58,699 nucleotides of DNA from Desulfocurvus vexinensis DSM 17965 (GCF_000519125.1 NZ_JAEX01000019.1:1-58699); one strand, 5' to 3'; shown: positions 15,821 to 24,988, numbered from the stretch's first letter. The notes: a model not told the origin generated them from the sequence alone. Numbers and translations: made by a program.

Positions 15821-18208
15821 CTATTCCAGGGGCGTGTTCCTGACCAGGTTCCAGATGCCGCAGGGGCAGGCGTCGGCGCAGAAGCCGCAGCCGATGCAGC
15901 GCGTGGCGTCGCAGACCATCTCGAAGTCCTCCCCGGCCTCGCGGCGCGCGATGGCGCCCTGGGGGCAGACGGTCACGCACAGCCCGCAGTCGCGGCACGA
16001 GCCGCAGCTCGAACACTGCGCCGCGCAGTCGTCCACGCCGTCGAAGCTCGCCTTGCGCGGGTCGAAGTAGGCCAGGGTCACGCGCGAGGTGTCGATGGTC
16101 TCCGACAGGCGGCCCTCGGCGTCCACGTACTCCAGCCGGGCCCGCAGGTCCTCGTTCATGGTCGCCGTTTCGCCCAGGGGCCGCGCGCCCGAGAGGATGG
16201 AGTCGATGGCCACCGCCGCGCGCCGCCCGTCGCCGATGGCCTGGGTCAGCAGGCCCAGGCGCACCACGTCGCCAATGGCGAACACGCGGGCGTTGGTGGT
16301 CTGGAAGGCCTCGTTCACCGTCACATAGCCGCGCTCGGTGGCGATGGATTCGGGCAGGAAGTCCAGGTCGGGCATGTCACCGATGGAGATGACCACCGTG
16401 TCGGCGGGGAGCAGTTCGCCCGTGGAGAGCACCACGCCCTCGGCGGTGATCTCCTTGGTGAAGCAGGGCCAGCGGAAGGTGGCGCCGTATTTCTCGGCCT
16501 CCTCGCGCTCCTTGCCGAAGCTCGCGGGCTGCTGCACGTCGATGAGGGTGATTTCCGTGGCCCCCAGGCGTCCGGCCTCGCTGGCCACGTCGCAGCCCAC
16601 GTTGCCCGCGCCGATGACCACCAGCCGCTTGCCGACCTTGGCCGTGCCCGCCTTGGCCGTGCGCAGGAACTCGCCGGCGGGCACCAGGCGTTCCTTGCCG
16701 GGCACGGGGATGATGCGCGGTTTCTGCGAGCCCGTGGCCAGCACCACGAAGTCGTTCTCGGCCAGCAGCTTCTCGAAGTCCTCCCGGGTCAGGTCGCGGC
16801 CCAGGCTGGTGTGCGCCAGCACGCGGCGGGCGCGGGCCAGCTCGGCGTCAAGCACGTCCTGGGGGATGCGCCCGGCGGGAATCTGGGCGCTGATCTTGCC
16901 GCCGAGCTGCTCGGCGCGGTCGTAGACCGTGGCCTCATGGCCCAGCAGGCGCAGCTGCCAGGCCACGGAAATGCCCGCCGGGCCGCCGCCGACGACCGCC
17001 ACGCGCGCGCCCGACAGGGGCGGCAGCTCGGGGTCGCGGGCGCGCAGGCCCGCGCGGCCCAGGGCCTTGGCGTCCACCGGGGCCATGAGCTGCGTCTGGC
17101 GCGTGCAGCCCGACATGCACAGGTTCGGGCACAGATGCCCGCAGACCGTGGCCGGGAAGGGCGTGTAGCGCAGGGCCAGGTCCACGGCCTCGTCCAGCTT
17201 GCCCGCGCGGATCAGGCCCCAGCGCTCGCGCACGGGGATGCCGCTGGGGCAGGACGACTGGCAGGGCGGGGCGTATTTGCGGTTTTCCCACACCGGCACA
17301 TGGCGGCGCAGGTCGCCGGTGGTGATGACCGGGATGGGCGAGCGGTCCAGGCTGGTCAGGTCGCCGATGAGCCCGCCGCGCCCCAGCTCCGCGTCCCAGA
17401 CCTGGGCTCGGAATTCCTTCATCGTTTTGCGCTTCTTGGACAATTTCTCGTGGGGCGAGCGCGCGGTGAGGCACTGCCACTGCTCGCGCACGGCCAGGGT
17501 GGCCAGGGCCTCGGAGCGGCCGATGCGCGCCAGGAAGTCCGCCAGCCCGGCCTCAAGCCAGGCCCAGGCCGCGTCGTCGATCTCCACCAGCTTGGCGTCG
17601 GCGGTGGAGAAGCCCTTGTGCGGGCCGCGGAAGTAGATGCGCCCGCCGACCATGCCCACGCAGGGCCGGTAGCCGAGCACGTTCTCGGGGTCGCGCGGGG
17701 CCAGCCCGCAGACCACGGCCACGCCCCCGGCCATGAACTCCGCGAAGTAGTCGCCCACGCTGTCCTGCACCCACAGTTCCGGGGGGGCCATGCGTGGGTT
17801 CTGCTTGGTCATGGTCATGCCGCGCGAGCCGATGTGCCCGGCGATGAAGACCTTGCCCTGGGCCATGGCGTTGCAGGTGCCGTTGGAGGCGTTGCCCATG
17901 ACCACGATCTCGGCCCCGGCGCACAGCCAGCCGGTGTCGTCCGAGGCCGGGCCGTCGGTGATGATGGTCGTGCCGGGAAAGCCCATGGACCCCAGGCGCT
18001 GGCCCGGGGAGCCCGTGACGCGCACGGTGATGGGCGTCTGCCTGCTCTGGCGGAGCCTGCCGCCGATGCCGTGCTGCCCGCAGGCCTGCACGGTCAGCTG
18101 TGTGGCGCCGTCGGCCACGGCGCGCTGCACGCGCTCCTCCAGGATGCGCGATTCGATGCGCTGGCCGTCTTCCTGTCCGCTTATGGTCGCGTTGTTGCTG
18201 TCTGCCAT
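15821..18208 (-). CDS. Glutamate synthase GXGXG domain fused to NAD(P)H oxidoreductase with 4Fe-4S clusters
   Basis: This 795-residue fusion supplies the third part of an archaeal-type glutamate synthase. Residues 1-250 form a GltB α-subunit GXGXG β-helix (GSPGQRLG, VMGNASNG, GGRIYFRG). A DPYD-like N-terminal iron-sulfur segment follows (CQSSCPSGIPVRE, CGHLCPNLCMSGC). Next are FAD- and NADPH-binding Rossmann motifs (VAVVGGGPAGIS and LVVIGAGNVGCDVA). The C-terminus has two ferredoxin clusters (CSSCGSCRDCGLCVTVCPQG, CIGCGFCADACPCG). It should pass electrons from NAD(P)H to the FMN subunit encoded by the upstream gene. The gene follows 31 bases after the FMN subunit gene and closes the operon. 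Confidence 0.85.
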   Translation of the reverse strand: MADSNNATISGQEDGQRIESRILEERVQRAVADGATQLTVQACGQHGIGGRLRQSRQTPITVRVTGSPGQRLGSMGFPGTTIITDGPASDDTGWLCAGAEIVVMGNASNGTCNAMAQGKVFIAGHIGSRGMTMTKQNPRMAPPELWVQDSVGDYFAEFMAGGVAVVCGLAPRDPENVLGYRPCVGMVGGRIYFRGPHKGFSTADAKLVEIDDAAWAWLEAGLADFLARIGRSEALATLAVREQWQCLTARSPHEKLSKKRKTMKEFRAQVWDAELGRGGLIGDLTSLDRSPIPVITTGDLRRHVPVWENRKYAPPCQSSCPSGIPVRERWGLIRAGKLDEAVDLALRYTPFPATVCGHLCPNLCMSGCTRQTQLMAPVDAKALGRAGLRARDPELPPLSGARVAVVGGGPAGISVAWQLRLLGHEATVYDRAEQLGGKISAQIPAGRIPQDVLDAELARARRVLAHTSLGRDLTREDFEKLLAENDFVVLATGSQKPRIIPVPGKERLVPAGEFLRTAKAGTAKVGKRLVVIGAGNVGCDVASEAGRLGATEITLIDVQQPASFGKEREEAEKYGATFRWPCFTKEITAEGVVLSTGELLPADTVVISIGDMPDLDFLPESIATERGYVTVNEAFQTTNARVFAIGDVVRLGLLTQAIGDGRRAAVAIDSILSGARPLGETATMNEDLRARLEYVDAEGRLSETIDTSRVTLAYFDPRKASFDGVDDCAAQCSSCGSCRDCGLCVTVCPQGAIARREAGEDFEMVCDATRCIGCGFCADACPCGIWNLVRNTPLE

Positions 18209-18239
18209 GTGATGTTCTCCGGTCCTGAACGGGTGTGCG

Positions 18240-19874
18240 CTAGACGCAGTAGCGGATGCTCAGGCGATCCGCCGCATCCTTGTCGCCGATGCCCAGGGCG
18301 TCGGACATGCCGATGGGCAGGGAGGTGGAACGGCCAAGCGGCGCGAGGATCTTCTTCATCTCGCTGTCGAAGGCCAGGTACACGTCCACCACGCGCTCGG
18401 CGACCTTTTCGGGGTCCAGCCGACGGTACAGGCGCGGGTCCTGCGAGGTGATGCCCTTGGGGCAGACGCCGATGTTGCACACGTTGCAGCGGTCGCCCTC
18501 GCTGCCCACGCAGCCCGCCGCGGCCTGCATCATGTACTTGCCGATCTGCACGGCAGAGGCGCCGAGCATGATCAGCGCGGCGGCGTTGGCGGCCAGGTTG
18601 CCGTTCTTGCCGATGCCGCCGCCCGCGATGAGCGGCAGCTCGTTCTGCGCGCCGATGCGGCACAGGTTCAGGTAGCAGTCGCGCAGGTTGGAGGCGATGG
18701 GGTGGCCCATGTGGTCCATGGACACGTTGTAGGCCGCGCCCGTGCCGCCGTCCTCGCCGTCGATGGCCAGCCCGGCGGCGTAGGTGTTGCGCGCCAGGTT
18801 GTTGAGCACCGCCAGCGAGGTCGTGGTGGCGCTGATCTTGGGGTAGACCGGCACCCGGAAGCCCCAGGCCATGGACATGGACTGGATCATCTTGGCCACG
18901 GCCTCCTCGATGGAGTACTTGGTCTGGTGGGTGGGCGGCGAGGGCAGGCTGACGCCCACGGGCACGCCGCGGATGGCGGCGATGAGCTTGTTGACCTTGT
19001 GCCACATGAGCAGGCCGCCGTCGCCGGGCTTGGCGCCCTGGCCGTACTTGATCTCCACGGCGCAGGGGTCTTCCTTCATCTCCGGCAGGGCGTGGATGAT
19101 CTCGTCCCAGCCGAAGTAGCCCGAGGCGATCTGCAAGATGACGTATTTGAGGAAGCGCGAGCGGAGCAGGCGCGGCGGGCAGCCACCCTCGCCGGTACAC
19201 ATGCGCACCGGCATGTGCAGCTCCTCGTTCAGGTAGGCCACGCCCATCTGCAGGCCTTCCCACATGTTGGGCGAGAGCGCGCCGAAGCTCATGCCGCCGA
19301 TGAGCAGCGGATAGATCTTGCGCACCGGGGGCATCCAGCCCTGCTCGCGGAAGGTGGCCAGGGCCTTTTCCGGCGGCAGGATGCGCCCGATCATGGTCGT
19401 CAGGTCGAATTCGTGGCGCCCGGCGTCCAGGGCGGGGTCCGTGAGCATGGAGATGCGCACGAACTTGATCTGGTCGAGCAGGGAGCCCTTGTCGTTGCGC
19501 CGCCCGCCGCGCGTGCGCGGGGCGCCGCCCTTGTTGGCGTGCATCTTGAGCTTGGGCTGCTCGTCGCTCCTGCGCGGGGTGATGGCGTCGCCGGGGCAGA
19601 CCATGTCGCACATGCCGCAGCCGATGCAGGCAAAGGCCGGGTCGGTCTTCTGGCGGATGCCGTAGTGGACGCTGTACTGGTTCTCGCTGGTGGTGGTCAG
19701 GCCGAAGGCGGCCTTTATCTCACGCTTGCGGAACACGCCCAGCTCGATGGCCCGCACGGGGCACACGGCCACGCACTGGCCGCACAGGGTGCATTTGTCC
19801 TTGGTCCAGTCGATCTGCCAGGGCAGATCGACGTGGCTCAGCGTGCCTGGGGCAATGGCTGCGTTTGACGGCAT
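18240..19874 (-). CDS. Glutamate synthase FMN-binding subunit with N-terminal ferredoxin domain (archaeal type)
   Basis: The 544-residue protein combines two 4Fe-4S motifs at the N-terminus (CTLCGQCVAVCPVRAI, CIGCGMCDMVCPGDAI) with the glutamate synthase FMN barrel: GGMSFGALSPNMWEGL, EIKYGQGAKPGDGG and the cluster motif CNVCNIGVCPKGI. It carries out the ammonia-to-2-oxoglutarate step, using ammonia from the amidotransferase encoded just upstream, whose coding region overlaps this one by 37 bases. The start at 19874 (ATG) has AGGAGATCGAG before it; an in-frame ATG six codons upstream is possible. Confidence 0.85.
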   Translation of the reverse strand: MPSNAAIAPGTLSHVDLPWQIDWTKDKCTLCGQCVAVCPVRAIELGVFRKREIKAAFGLTTTSENQYSVHYGIRQKTDPAFACIGCGMCDMVCPGDAITPRRSDEQPKLKMHANKGGAPRTRGGRRNDKGSLLDQIKFVRISMLTDPALDAGRHEFDLTTMIGRILPPEKALATFREQGWMPPVRKIYPLLIGGMSFGALSPNMWEGLQMGVAYLNEELHMPVRMCTGEGGCPPRLLRSRFLKYVILQIASGYFGWDEIIHALPEMKEDPCAVEIKYGQGAKPGDGGLLMWHKVNKLIAAIRGVPVGVSLPSPPTHQTKYSIEEAVAKMIQSMSMAWGFRVPVYPKISATTTSLAVLNNLARNTYAAGLAIDGEDGGTGAAYNVSMDHMGHPIASNLRDCYLNLCRIGAQNELPLIAGGGIGKNGNLAANAAALIMLGASAVQIGKYMMQAAAGCVGSEGDRCNVCNIGVCPKGITSQDPRLYRRLDPEKVAERVVDVYLAFDSEMKKILAPLGRSTSLPIGMSDALGIGDKDAADRLSIRYCV

Positions 19875-20968
19875 ATCTCGATCTCCTCGCATCCGGGGCC
19901 GACGATGGCGGTGTCCAGGTGCATGGGCTGGAAGTCACGGGTCTTGTCGCGCTCGGGGATGGCGGCGTCCAGGCCGCAGATCTCCGAAGAGAAGGCATAC
20001 AGGCCGGGGCGCCCGCCCACCACGCCGGGGCGCAGCTTCTTGCGGTCCTGGACCATGAACATGGTCCGGTCGGGCAGGCAGCCGATGACGCAGTTGGGCC
20101 CGTCGATGATCAGCTTGCGGCAGGTGGCCTTGAGCTGCTCCAGAAAGGCCGCGTCGGGGTGGCCCTGCATGTCGGCGTCGGACAGCGGGGTGATCACGTG
20201 CTTGTAGGCCGCAAGGGGCAGGCCCAGGCGCAGCGTGGCGTAGTGCAGGATATGCGTGAACACCTCGGAGTCGGAGTGGTAGCCCTCGTAGCCCGGCACC
20301 CCCGACGACATGAGCCATTCCTTGATGGGAATGAAGGCGGTGTTCTCGCCGTTGGTCATGGAGGCGATGCCCTGGATGAAGAAGGGGTGGCAGGCGTAGA
20401 GGTTGATGGCGTAGTTGGTGTTCTGCCTGCCCTGGGCCAGGATCTGGCGGGCGTGCAGGTCCTCGCGGTCCACCCCCAGGTACTGGCCCACGGCCAGGGG
20501 GTCGCCGATCTCCTTGACCATGACCACGTCGGGCCAGAAGCTGAAGACGGTCATGTCCTCGCGCTCCAGGCCCATGTGCTTGAGCTCCAGGCGGGTGCGC
20601 AGGATGTTCAGGTCGCGCTCGGCGTCGGTCATGTCGCGCCAGTCCGAGGGCAGGTCGTAGGCCGCCACGAGGTAGGCGTCGCGCCGGGGGGTGCCCTCGG
20701 GCGGGGTGGCGGGCAGGTCCCAAGCCAGGCGGTGGCGCAGCTTGAATCCCTTGTCATTCATGAATCTGTTCAGGCGTTTTTCGCCGTCGCGGGTCAGGAT
20801 GCCCGACAGGATGGGGCAGCCCTTGAGCTCGCCGAACGGGCCGCCCAGGCCGGTGAGAAAGAGCCCGACGCCCGAGCCGTCGTGGCCCTCGCGCATCACG
20901 TCCAGGGCGCGGACGGCGCGCATGGGCGAGACGGGCTCGGAGCTGGTGAGAGCGAACAATCGGCACAT
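19838..20968 (-). CDS. Glutamate synthase amidotransferase subunit (class II GATase)
   Basis: The 376-residue protein starts MCRLFALTSSEP, so Cys2 becomes the N-terminal nucleophile after Met removal, as in class-II glutamine amidotransferases. GHDGSGVGLF and the later SMTNGENTAFIP match the fold of the glutamate synthase amidotransferase subunit. It releases ammonia from glutamine for the FMN subunit. It is the first gene of the three-gene minus-strand operon and overlaps the next gene by 37 bases. Its upstream region (20969-21250) is a long GC-rich leader followed by an AT-rich promoter area. Confidence 0.85.
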   Translation of the reverse strand: MCRLFALTSSEPVSPMRAVRALDVMREGHDGSGVGLFLTGLGGPFGELKGCPILSGILTRDGEKRLNRFMNDKGFKLRHRLAWDLPATPPEGTPRRDAYLVAAYDLPSDWRDMTDAERDLNILRTRLELKHMGLEREDMTVFSFWPDVVMVKEIGDPLAVGQYLGVDREDLHARQILAQGRQNTNYAINLYACHPFFIQGIASMTNGENTAFIPIKEWLMSSGVPGYEGYHSDSEVFTHILHYATLRLGLPLAAYKHVITPLSDADMQGHPDAAFLEQLKATCRKLIIDGPNCVIGCLPDRTMFMVQDRKKLRPGVVGGRPGLYAFSSEICGLDAAIPERDKTRDFQPMHLDTAIVGPGCEEIEICRQTQPLPQAR

Positions 20969-21651
20969 GGTGCAAACTCCCTGACGCGTGGCGGCGGCGG
21001 GCAGGCTCCGCCGGGCGTGGGCCCCGGCGGCGGCAGGCGGGACATGGACGCGGCGCCCCGGGAAAACCGGGCGCCGCCCAGGGCCGCCGGGCGAAACCGT
21101 CGTCTTTGCGTGTTGTGTTCTCCGGGTGGCAGCCCGGGCGTCACCGCCTGGCGGGTCGGGGGGCGGGAAGGGCGGCGCGTCCGTGCTCGCGCGGCCCCGG
21201 TCTTGCCCGACAAACGGGGAATTACTCTTATAGTATACTTTTGGGCAAGTAAAGGGGGAAATGATGATGGGTTATGACAATTATGTTAAAATTGCCCCAG
21301 GTGTGCGGACATATAATATATTTAAGGTTATGCACCCGGTCCGGAGGGGGGCGCGTCCGGCGTGTCGGGCCCGGGGGGTGCGGTTCTGCCGGGCCTGGGG
21401 TTGCGCACGGGCAGCCCCGGCAGGCCGCACACGCCATAGCCAGGGGCAGGGGCCCTGGTGGCGCCCAGGGCAGGGCTGGGGCCCGGAAGCGGCGGCGGGC
21501 GGGCCCGGGGTCCGTTTTCCATTGACGAAAAGGGGCGGACGATTTAAGTGCCTGACTGCGGCCACGGCCCTGTGCCGGGGCCGCATCGGTCAATTCCGGC
21601 CCGTCATGCCGCCCCGGCGGCAAAGTCCTGTCACACATTCCTGGAGGAACG
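20969..21651. other. 683-bp divergent intergenic region with an AT-rich island
   Basis: The region separates the minus-strand glutamate synthase operon from yajC. About 120 bases (21210-21330) are strikingly AT-rich against the roughly 70% GC background. They contain a minus-strand TATACT, a plus-strand TATAAT (21312-21317) and a 7-bp inverted repeat CTTGCCC/GGGCAAG (21202-21208 and 21243-21249) that could be an operator. A short frame starting at 21261 (MMMGYDNYVKIAP) has an SD-like AAGGGGGAA but runs into GC-rich, non-protein-like sequence. I see no convincing gene here. Confidence 0.5.
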
Positions 21652-22005
21652 ATGTTCTTTCCCGAAGTCGCTTATGCCATGGCCCCCCCGGCTGGTGGCG
21701 ATGGCGGCGCCGGAGGCGCCCTGGGCGCCCTGATGCCGCTGATCCTGATGTTCGTCATCTTCTACTTCCTGCTCATCCGCCCGCAGCAGAAGAAGCAGAA
21801 GCAGCACCGCGAGATGCTCTCGGCCCTGAAGAAAGGCGACAAGGTCCTGACCGGCGGCGGCATCTACGGCCGCATCGTCGAAGTGGACGGCGACGTGCTG
21901 CGCGTGGACATCGGCAACGACATGGTGGTCGAGATCAACCGCAATTTCGTGTCCAACATGGCCGACAGGGCCCCCAAGGACGCCGGAAAGGGCAACAAGA
22001 AGTAG
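21652..22005 (+). CDS. yajC: Preprotein translocase accessory subunit YajC
   Basis: The 117-residue protein has a single N-terminal membrane helix (ALMPLILMFVIFYFLLIRPQ, about residues 28-47) followed by the YajC signature RPQQKKQKQHREMLSALKKGDKV and GGGIYGRI. It joins SecDF at the SecYEG channel in the inner membrane. The start has the ribosome site TGGAGGAA. The neighbouring secDF gene 187 bases downstream confirms the assignment. Confidence 0.95.
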   Translation: MFFPEVAYAMAPPAGGDGGAGGALGALMPLILMFVIFYFLLIRPQQKKQKQHREMLSALKKGDKVLTGGGIYGRIVEVDGDVLRVDIGNDMVVEINRNFVSNMADRAPKDAGKGNKK

Positions 22006-22191
22006 CCGGGACGGCGCGCGCGGCGCGGCGCCCTGCAAGGCAAGCATCCCCTCACGGGCCCCGCACGGCCCCGCCGGGGTCGGCTTGCCTTCGCTTTTGA
22101 TACGGCGTATCAAACTGCTGCCTTTCGGGGCAGGCGGGGCGGTTTGCGCCCCGTGCACGGCGTCACCGCATCCCGTTTTCGAGGAGAACAC

Positions 22192-24858
22192 ATGAAAGGG
22201 ACCTTGCGTTACCGCATCGCCATCGCCCTTGTGGTGGGCATTCTGGGCCTGGCCTGGGCCCTGCCGTCCTACCTGCCGCAGGACTCCGCCCTGCGCGCCC
22301 TGCTGCCCGAAAAGCAGATCGTCCTCGGGCTCGACCTGCGCGGCGGCGTGCACCTGACCCTGGGTGTGGACGTGGACAAGGCCGCCCAGTACGCCCTGGC
22401 CCAGGCCGGGGAAGACCTGAAGAGCCTGGCCCGCGACAAGCGCATCGCCGTGTACAACGCCGCCGTGACCCCCGACGGCAGGCTGGGCATCGTGCTGACC
22501 AAGGCCGAGCAGCAGGCCGACTTCGACACCCTGATCCAGGATTTCTACGGTTCGGTCTACACCGTGGCCGAGCGCCTGCCCCAGGGCGACGGCCTGCGCT
22601 ACATCCTGGCCATGCGCCCCGAATACCGCAAGGAAGTCGAGCGGCTGACCATGGATCAGGCCGTGAAGACCATCCGCAACCGCATCGACCAGTTCGGCGT
22701 GGCCGAGCCCGACATCCGCCGCCAGGAGGGCAACCGCATCCAGGTGCAGCTGCCCGGGCTGGACGACCCCCAGCGGGCCATCGACATCATCGGGCGCACC
22801 GCGCACCTCGAATTCAAGCTCGTGGACAACGAGACCAAGCCCGAGGACGCCCGCCGCGCCGGGCGCGACGTGTCCGTGCTGCGCCACCAGAACCCCGACG
22901 GCAGCTTCACCGAGCGGCCCATCGTCCTGCACCGCGAGGCGCTGCTGTCCGGCGAGGCCATCTCCAACGCCCAGGTGCAGTACGACCAGTTCGGCCAGGC
23001 CTACGTGTCCCTGTCGCTCAACGCCTCGGGCGGGCGCAAGTTCTCGCGCCTGACGGGCGACAACGTGGGCAAGAACCTGGCCATCGTCCTCGACGGCCAG
23101 GTCCACTCCGCCCCGGTCATCAAGCAGAAGATCACCGGCGGCCAGGCATCCATTTCCGGCTCCTTCACCACCGAGGAGGCCACCGACCTGGCCGTGGTGC
23201 TGCGCTCGGGCGCGCTGCCCGCCCCGGTGGACGTGCTCGAAGAGCGCAGCGTGGGCCCCTCCCTGGGCCAGGAGTCCATCGAGAAGGGCATCACCTCCAC
23301 GGTCATCGGCTTCGCCGTGATCCTGGGCTTCATGGCCCTGTACTACGGCTTCGGCGGTATCATCGCCAACGTCGTGCTGCTGCTGAACATCGTGCTCATC
23401 ATGGCCGGGCTGGCGGCTTTCGGCGCCACCCTGACCCTGCCGGGCATCGCGGGCATCATCCTGACCATCGGCATGGCCGTGGACGCCAACGTCATCATCT
23501 TCGAACGCATCCGCGAGGAACTGCGCCGGGGGCTCACGACCACCGCAGCCGTGGCCGAGGGCTACGCCCGGGCCACCCTGACCATCCTCGACGCCAACGT
23601 GACCACCATCATCGCGGCCATCATCCTCTACCAGTTCGGCACCGGGCCGGTGCGCGGCTTTGCCGTGACCCTGACCCTGGGCATCATCGCCTCCATGTTC
23701 ACGGCCATCTTCGTCTCGCGCGTGCTGTTCGACCTGCTGCCCGGGGTGAAGAAGCCCGTGTCCGGCCTGTCGTTCATCAGGCCTGACACGGCCTTCAACT
23801 TCATCGGCAACCGGCGCAAGGCCTTCGTGGTCTCGATCCTGGCCATCCTGGTGGGCGTCGGCTCGCTGGTGGCCCACGGCGGCCCCAAGTACGGCATCGA
23901 CTTCGCGGGCGGCGTCACCGTGCAGATGCGCGTGGACGGCGGCGTGGACACCGCAGCCTTCACCCGCGCCCTGGAAGCCGAAGGGTTGAGCGGCGTGGCA
24001 GTGCAGCGCATGGGCATGGAGGGCGACCACGAGTACCTGGTGCGCCTCTCCGACCAGCAGGGCCTGGGCACCGACACCGTGCGCGACCGTGTGCAGGCCG
24101 CCATGGCCTCGGGGATGCCCGGCAGCACCTACGAGATCCAGCGCCAGGAGATGGTCGGCCCCAAGGTGGGCGCGGATCTGCGCGAAAGCGCCCTGGAGGC
24201 CATGTTCTACGCCGTTTTGCTCATCGCCATCTACATCTCGGGCCGCTTCGAGGCGCGCTGGCTGGTGGCGGGCATCATGGCCGCCGGGCTGGCCACGGGC
24301 GTCTACCTGCTCGACCTGATCGACGTGCCCATGAGCCTGCTCATCGTGGCTGCCCTGGCCATCACCCTGGCCCTGTGCTGGCGCCTGCGGCTCAACTACG
24401 CCCTGGGCGCCGTGGTGGCCCTGATCCACGACGTGCTGGTCACGGTGGGTGTGTTCTCCCTGCTGGGCAAGGAGTTCGACCTGACCATCATCGCCGCGCT
24501 GCTGACCATCATCGGCTACTCGCTCAACGACACGATCATCGTCTTCGACCGCATCCGCGAGAACCTGCGCGGGCGCAAGCGCAAGGACTTCAAGGAGGTC
24601 ATCAACACCTCCATCAACCAGACCCTGTCGCGCACGCTGCTGACCTCGGGCACGACCCTGCTCGTGGTGGCCGCGTTGTTCATCTTCGGCGGCGCGGTGA
24701 TCCACGACTTCGCCCTGGCGCTGCTCGTGGGCATCGGCGTGGGCACCTATTCCTCCATCTTCGTGGCCAGCCCGATCCTGCTGGGCTTTGGCCCCGGCGC
24801 CACCCACGAGGAGCCCGAGGAAGAGGACGACGACCTGCCCGCCGCCCAGAAGGCCTGA
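22192..24858 (+). CDS. secDF: Fused SecD-SecF protein-export membrane protein
   Basis: The 888-residue chain contains a complete SecD (about residues 1-522) joined without a stop to a complete SecF (about 523-888). In the SecD part, helix 1 and the DLRGGVHLTLGVD motif are followed by the periplasmic P1 domain and a five-helix bundle containing GMAVDANVIIFERIREE. In the SecF part, SFIRPDTAFNFIGNRR is followed by KYGIDFAGGVTVQ and GYSLNDTIIVFDRIREN. SecDF uses the proton gradient to pull preproteins through SecYEG. Separate secD and secF genes are common in proteobacteria, so the fusion is notable; it resembles the arrangement of Bacillus SecDF. The start at 22192 follows GAGGAGAACAC. Confidence 0.95.
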   Translation: MKGTLRYRIAIALVVGILGLAWALPSYLPQDSALRALLPEKQIVLGLDLRGGVHLTLGVDVDKAAQYALAQAGEDLKSLARDKRIAVYNAAVTPDGRLGIVLTKAEQQADFDTLIQDFYGSVYTVAERLPQGDGLRYILAMRPEYRKEVERLTMDQAVKTIRNRIDQFGVAEPDIRRQEGNRIQVQLPGLDDPQRAIDIIGRTAHLEFKLVDNETKPEDARRAGRDVSVLRHQNPDGSFTERPIVLHREALLSGEAISNAQVQYDQFGQAYVSLSLNASGGRKFSRLTGDNVGKNLAIVLDGQVHSAPVIKQKITGGQASISGSFTTEEATDLAVVLRSGALPAPVDVLEERSVGPSLGQESIEKGITSTVIGFAVILGFMALYYGFGGIIANVVLLLNIVLIMAGLAAFGATLTLPGIAGIILTIGMAVDANVIIFERIREELRRGLTTTAAVAEGYARATLTILDANVTTIIAAIILYQFGTGPVRGFAVTLTLGIIASMFTAIFVSRVLFDLLPGVKKPVSGLSFIRPDTAFNFIGNRRKAFVVSILAILVGVGSLVAHGGPKYGIDFAGGVTVQMRVDGGVDTAAFTRALEAEGLSGVAVQRMGMEGDHEYLVRLSDQQGLGTDTVRDRVQAAMASGMPGSTYEIQRQEMVGPKVGADLRESALEAMFYAVLLIAIYISGRFEARWLVAGIMAAGLATGVYLLDLIDVPMSLLIVAALAITLALCWRLRLNYALGAVVALIHDVLVTVGVFSLLGKEFDLTIIAALLTIIGYSLNDTIIVFDRIRENLRGRKRKDFKEVINTSINQTLSRTLLTSGTTLLVVAALFIFGGAVIHDFALALLVGIGVGTYSSIFVASPILLGFGPGATHEEPEEEDDDLPAAQKA

Positions 24859-24885
24859 CCCCAGGCCAAGAGGCCGTGAAACGAC

Positions 24886-24925
24886 CATCCCCCGGTCCGC
24901 GTCTGCGGGCCGGGGGATGTTTTTT
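24886..24925 (+). terminator. Rho-independent terminator of yajC-secDF
   Basis: CATCCCCCGGTCCGC and GCGGGCCGGGGGATG form a nearly perfect 15-bp stem with a GTCT loop. TTTTTT follows at 24920-24925, 27 bases after the secDF stop codon. Confidence 0.9.
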
Positions 24926-24988
24926 GTGCAAAGCCTTGTGCCTTTTGTTGCACTTCATGTGCAAGATCGGAGCGCCGAGGTTTGCACA
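24925..24988 (+). promoter_or_regulatory. Candidate σ54 activator (enhancer) sites: four TGTGCAA half-sites
   Basis: TGTGCAA occurs at 24925-24931 and 24958-24964. Its complement occurs at 24948-24953 (TTGCAC) and 24982-24988 (TTGCACA). Two of them form the perfect dyad TTGCAC-TTCAT-GTGCAA at 24948-24964. The array sits about 60-125 bases upstream of the σ54-type promoter at 25049, the usual position of enhancer sites. The half-site TGCAC is like that of NtrC, although NtrC sites have seven rather than five central bases. Confidence 0.55.

Noticed and set aside
21261-21400. Short frame beginning MMMGYDNYVKIAPGV with an SD-like AAGGGGGAA
   Set aside because: After about 25 codons it becomes Arg/Gly/Ala-rich non-protein-like sequence and overlaps the yajC region in another frame. 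The AT-rich start is better explained as regulatory DNA.
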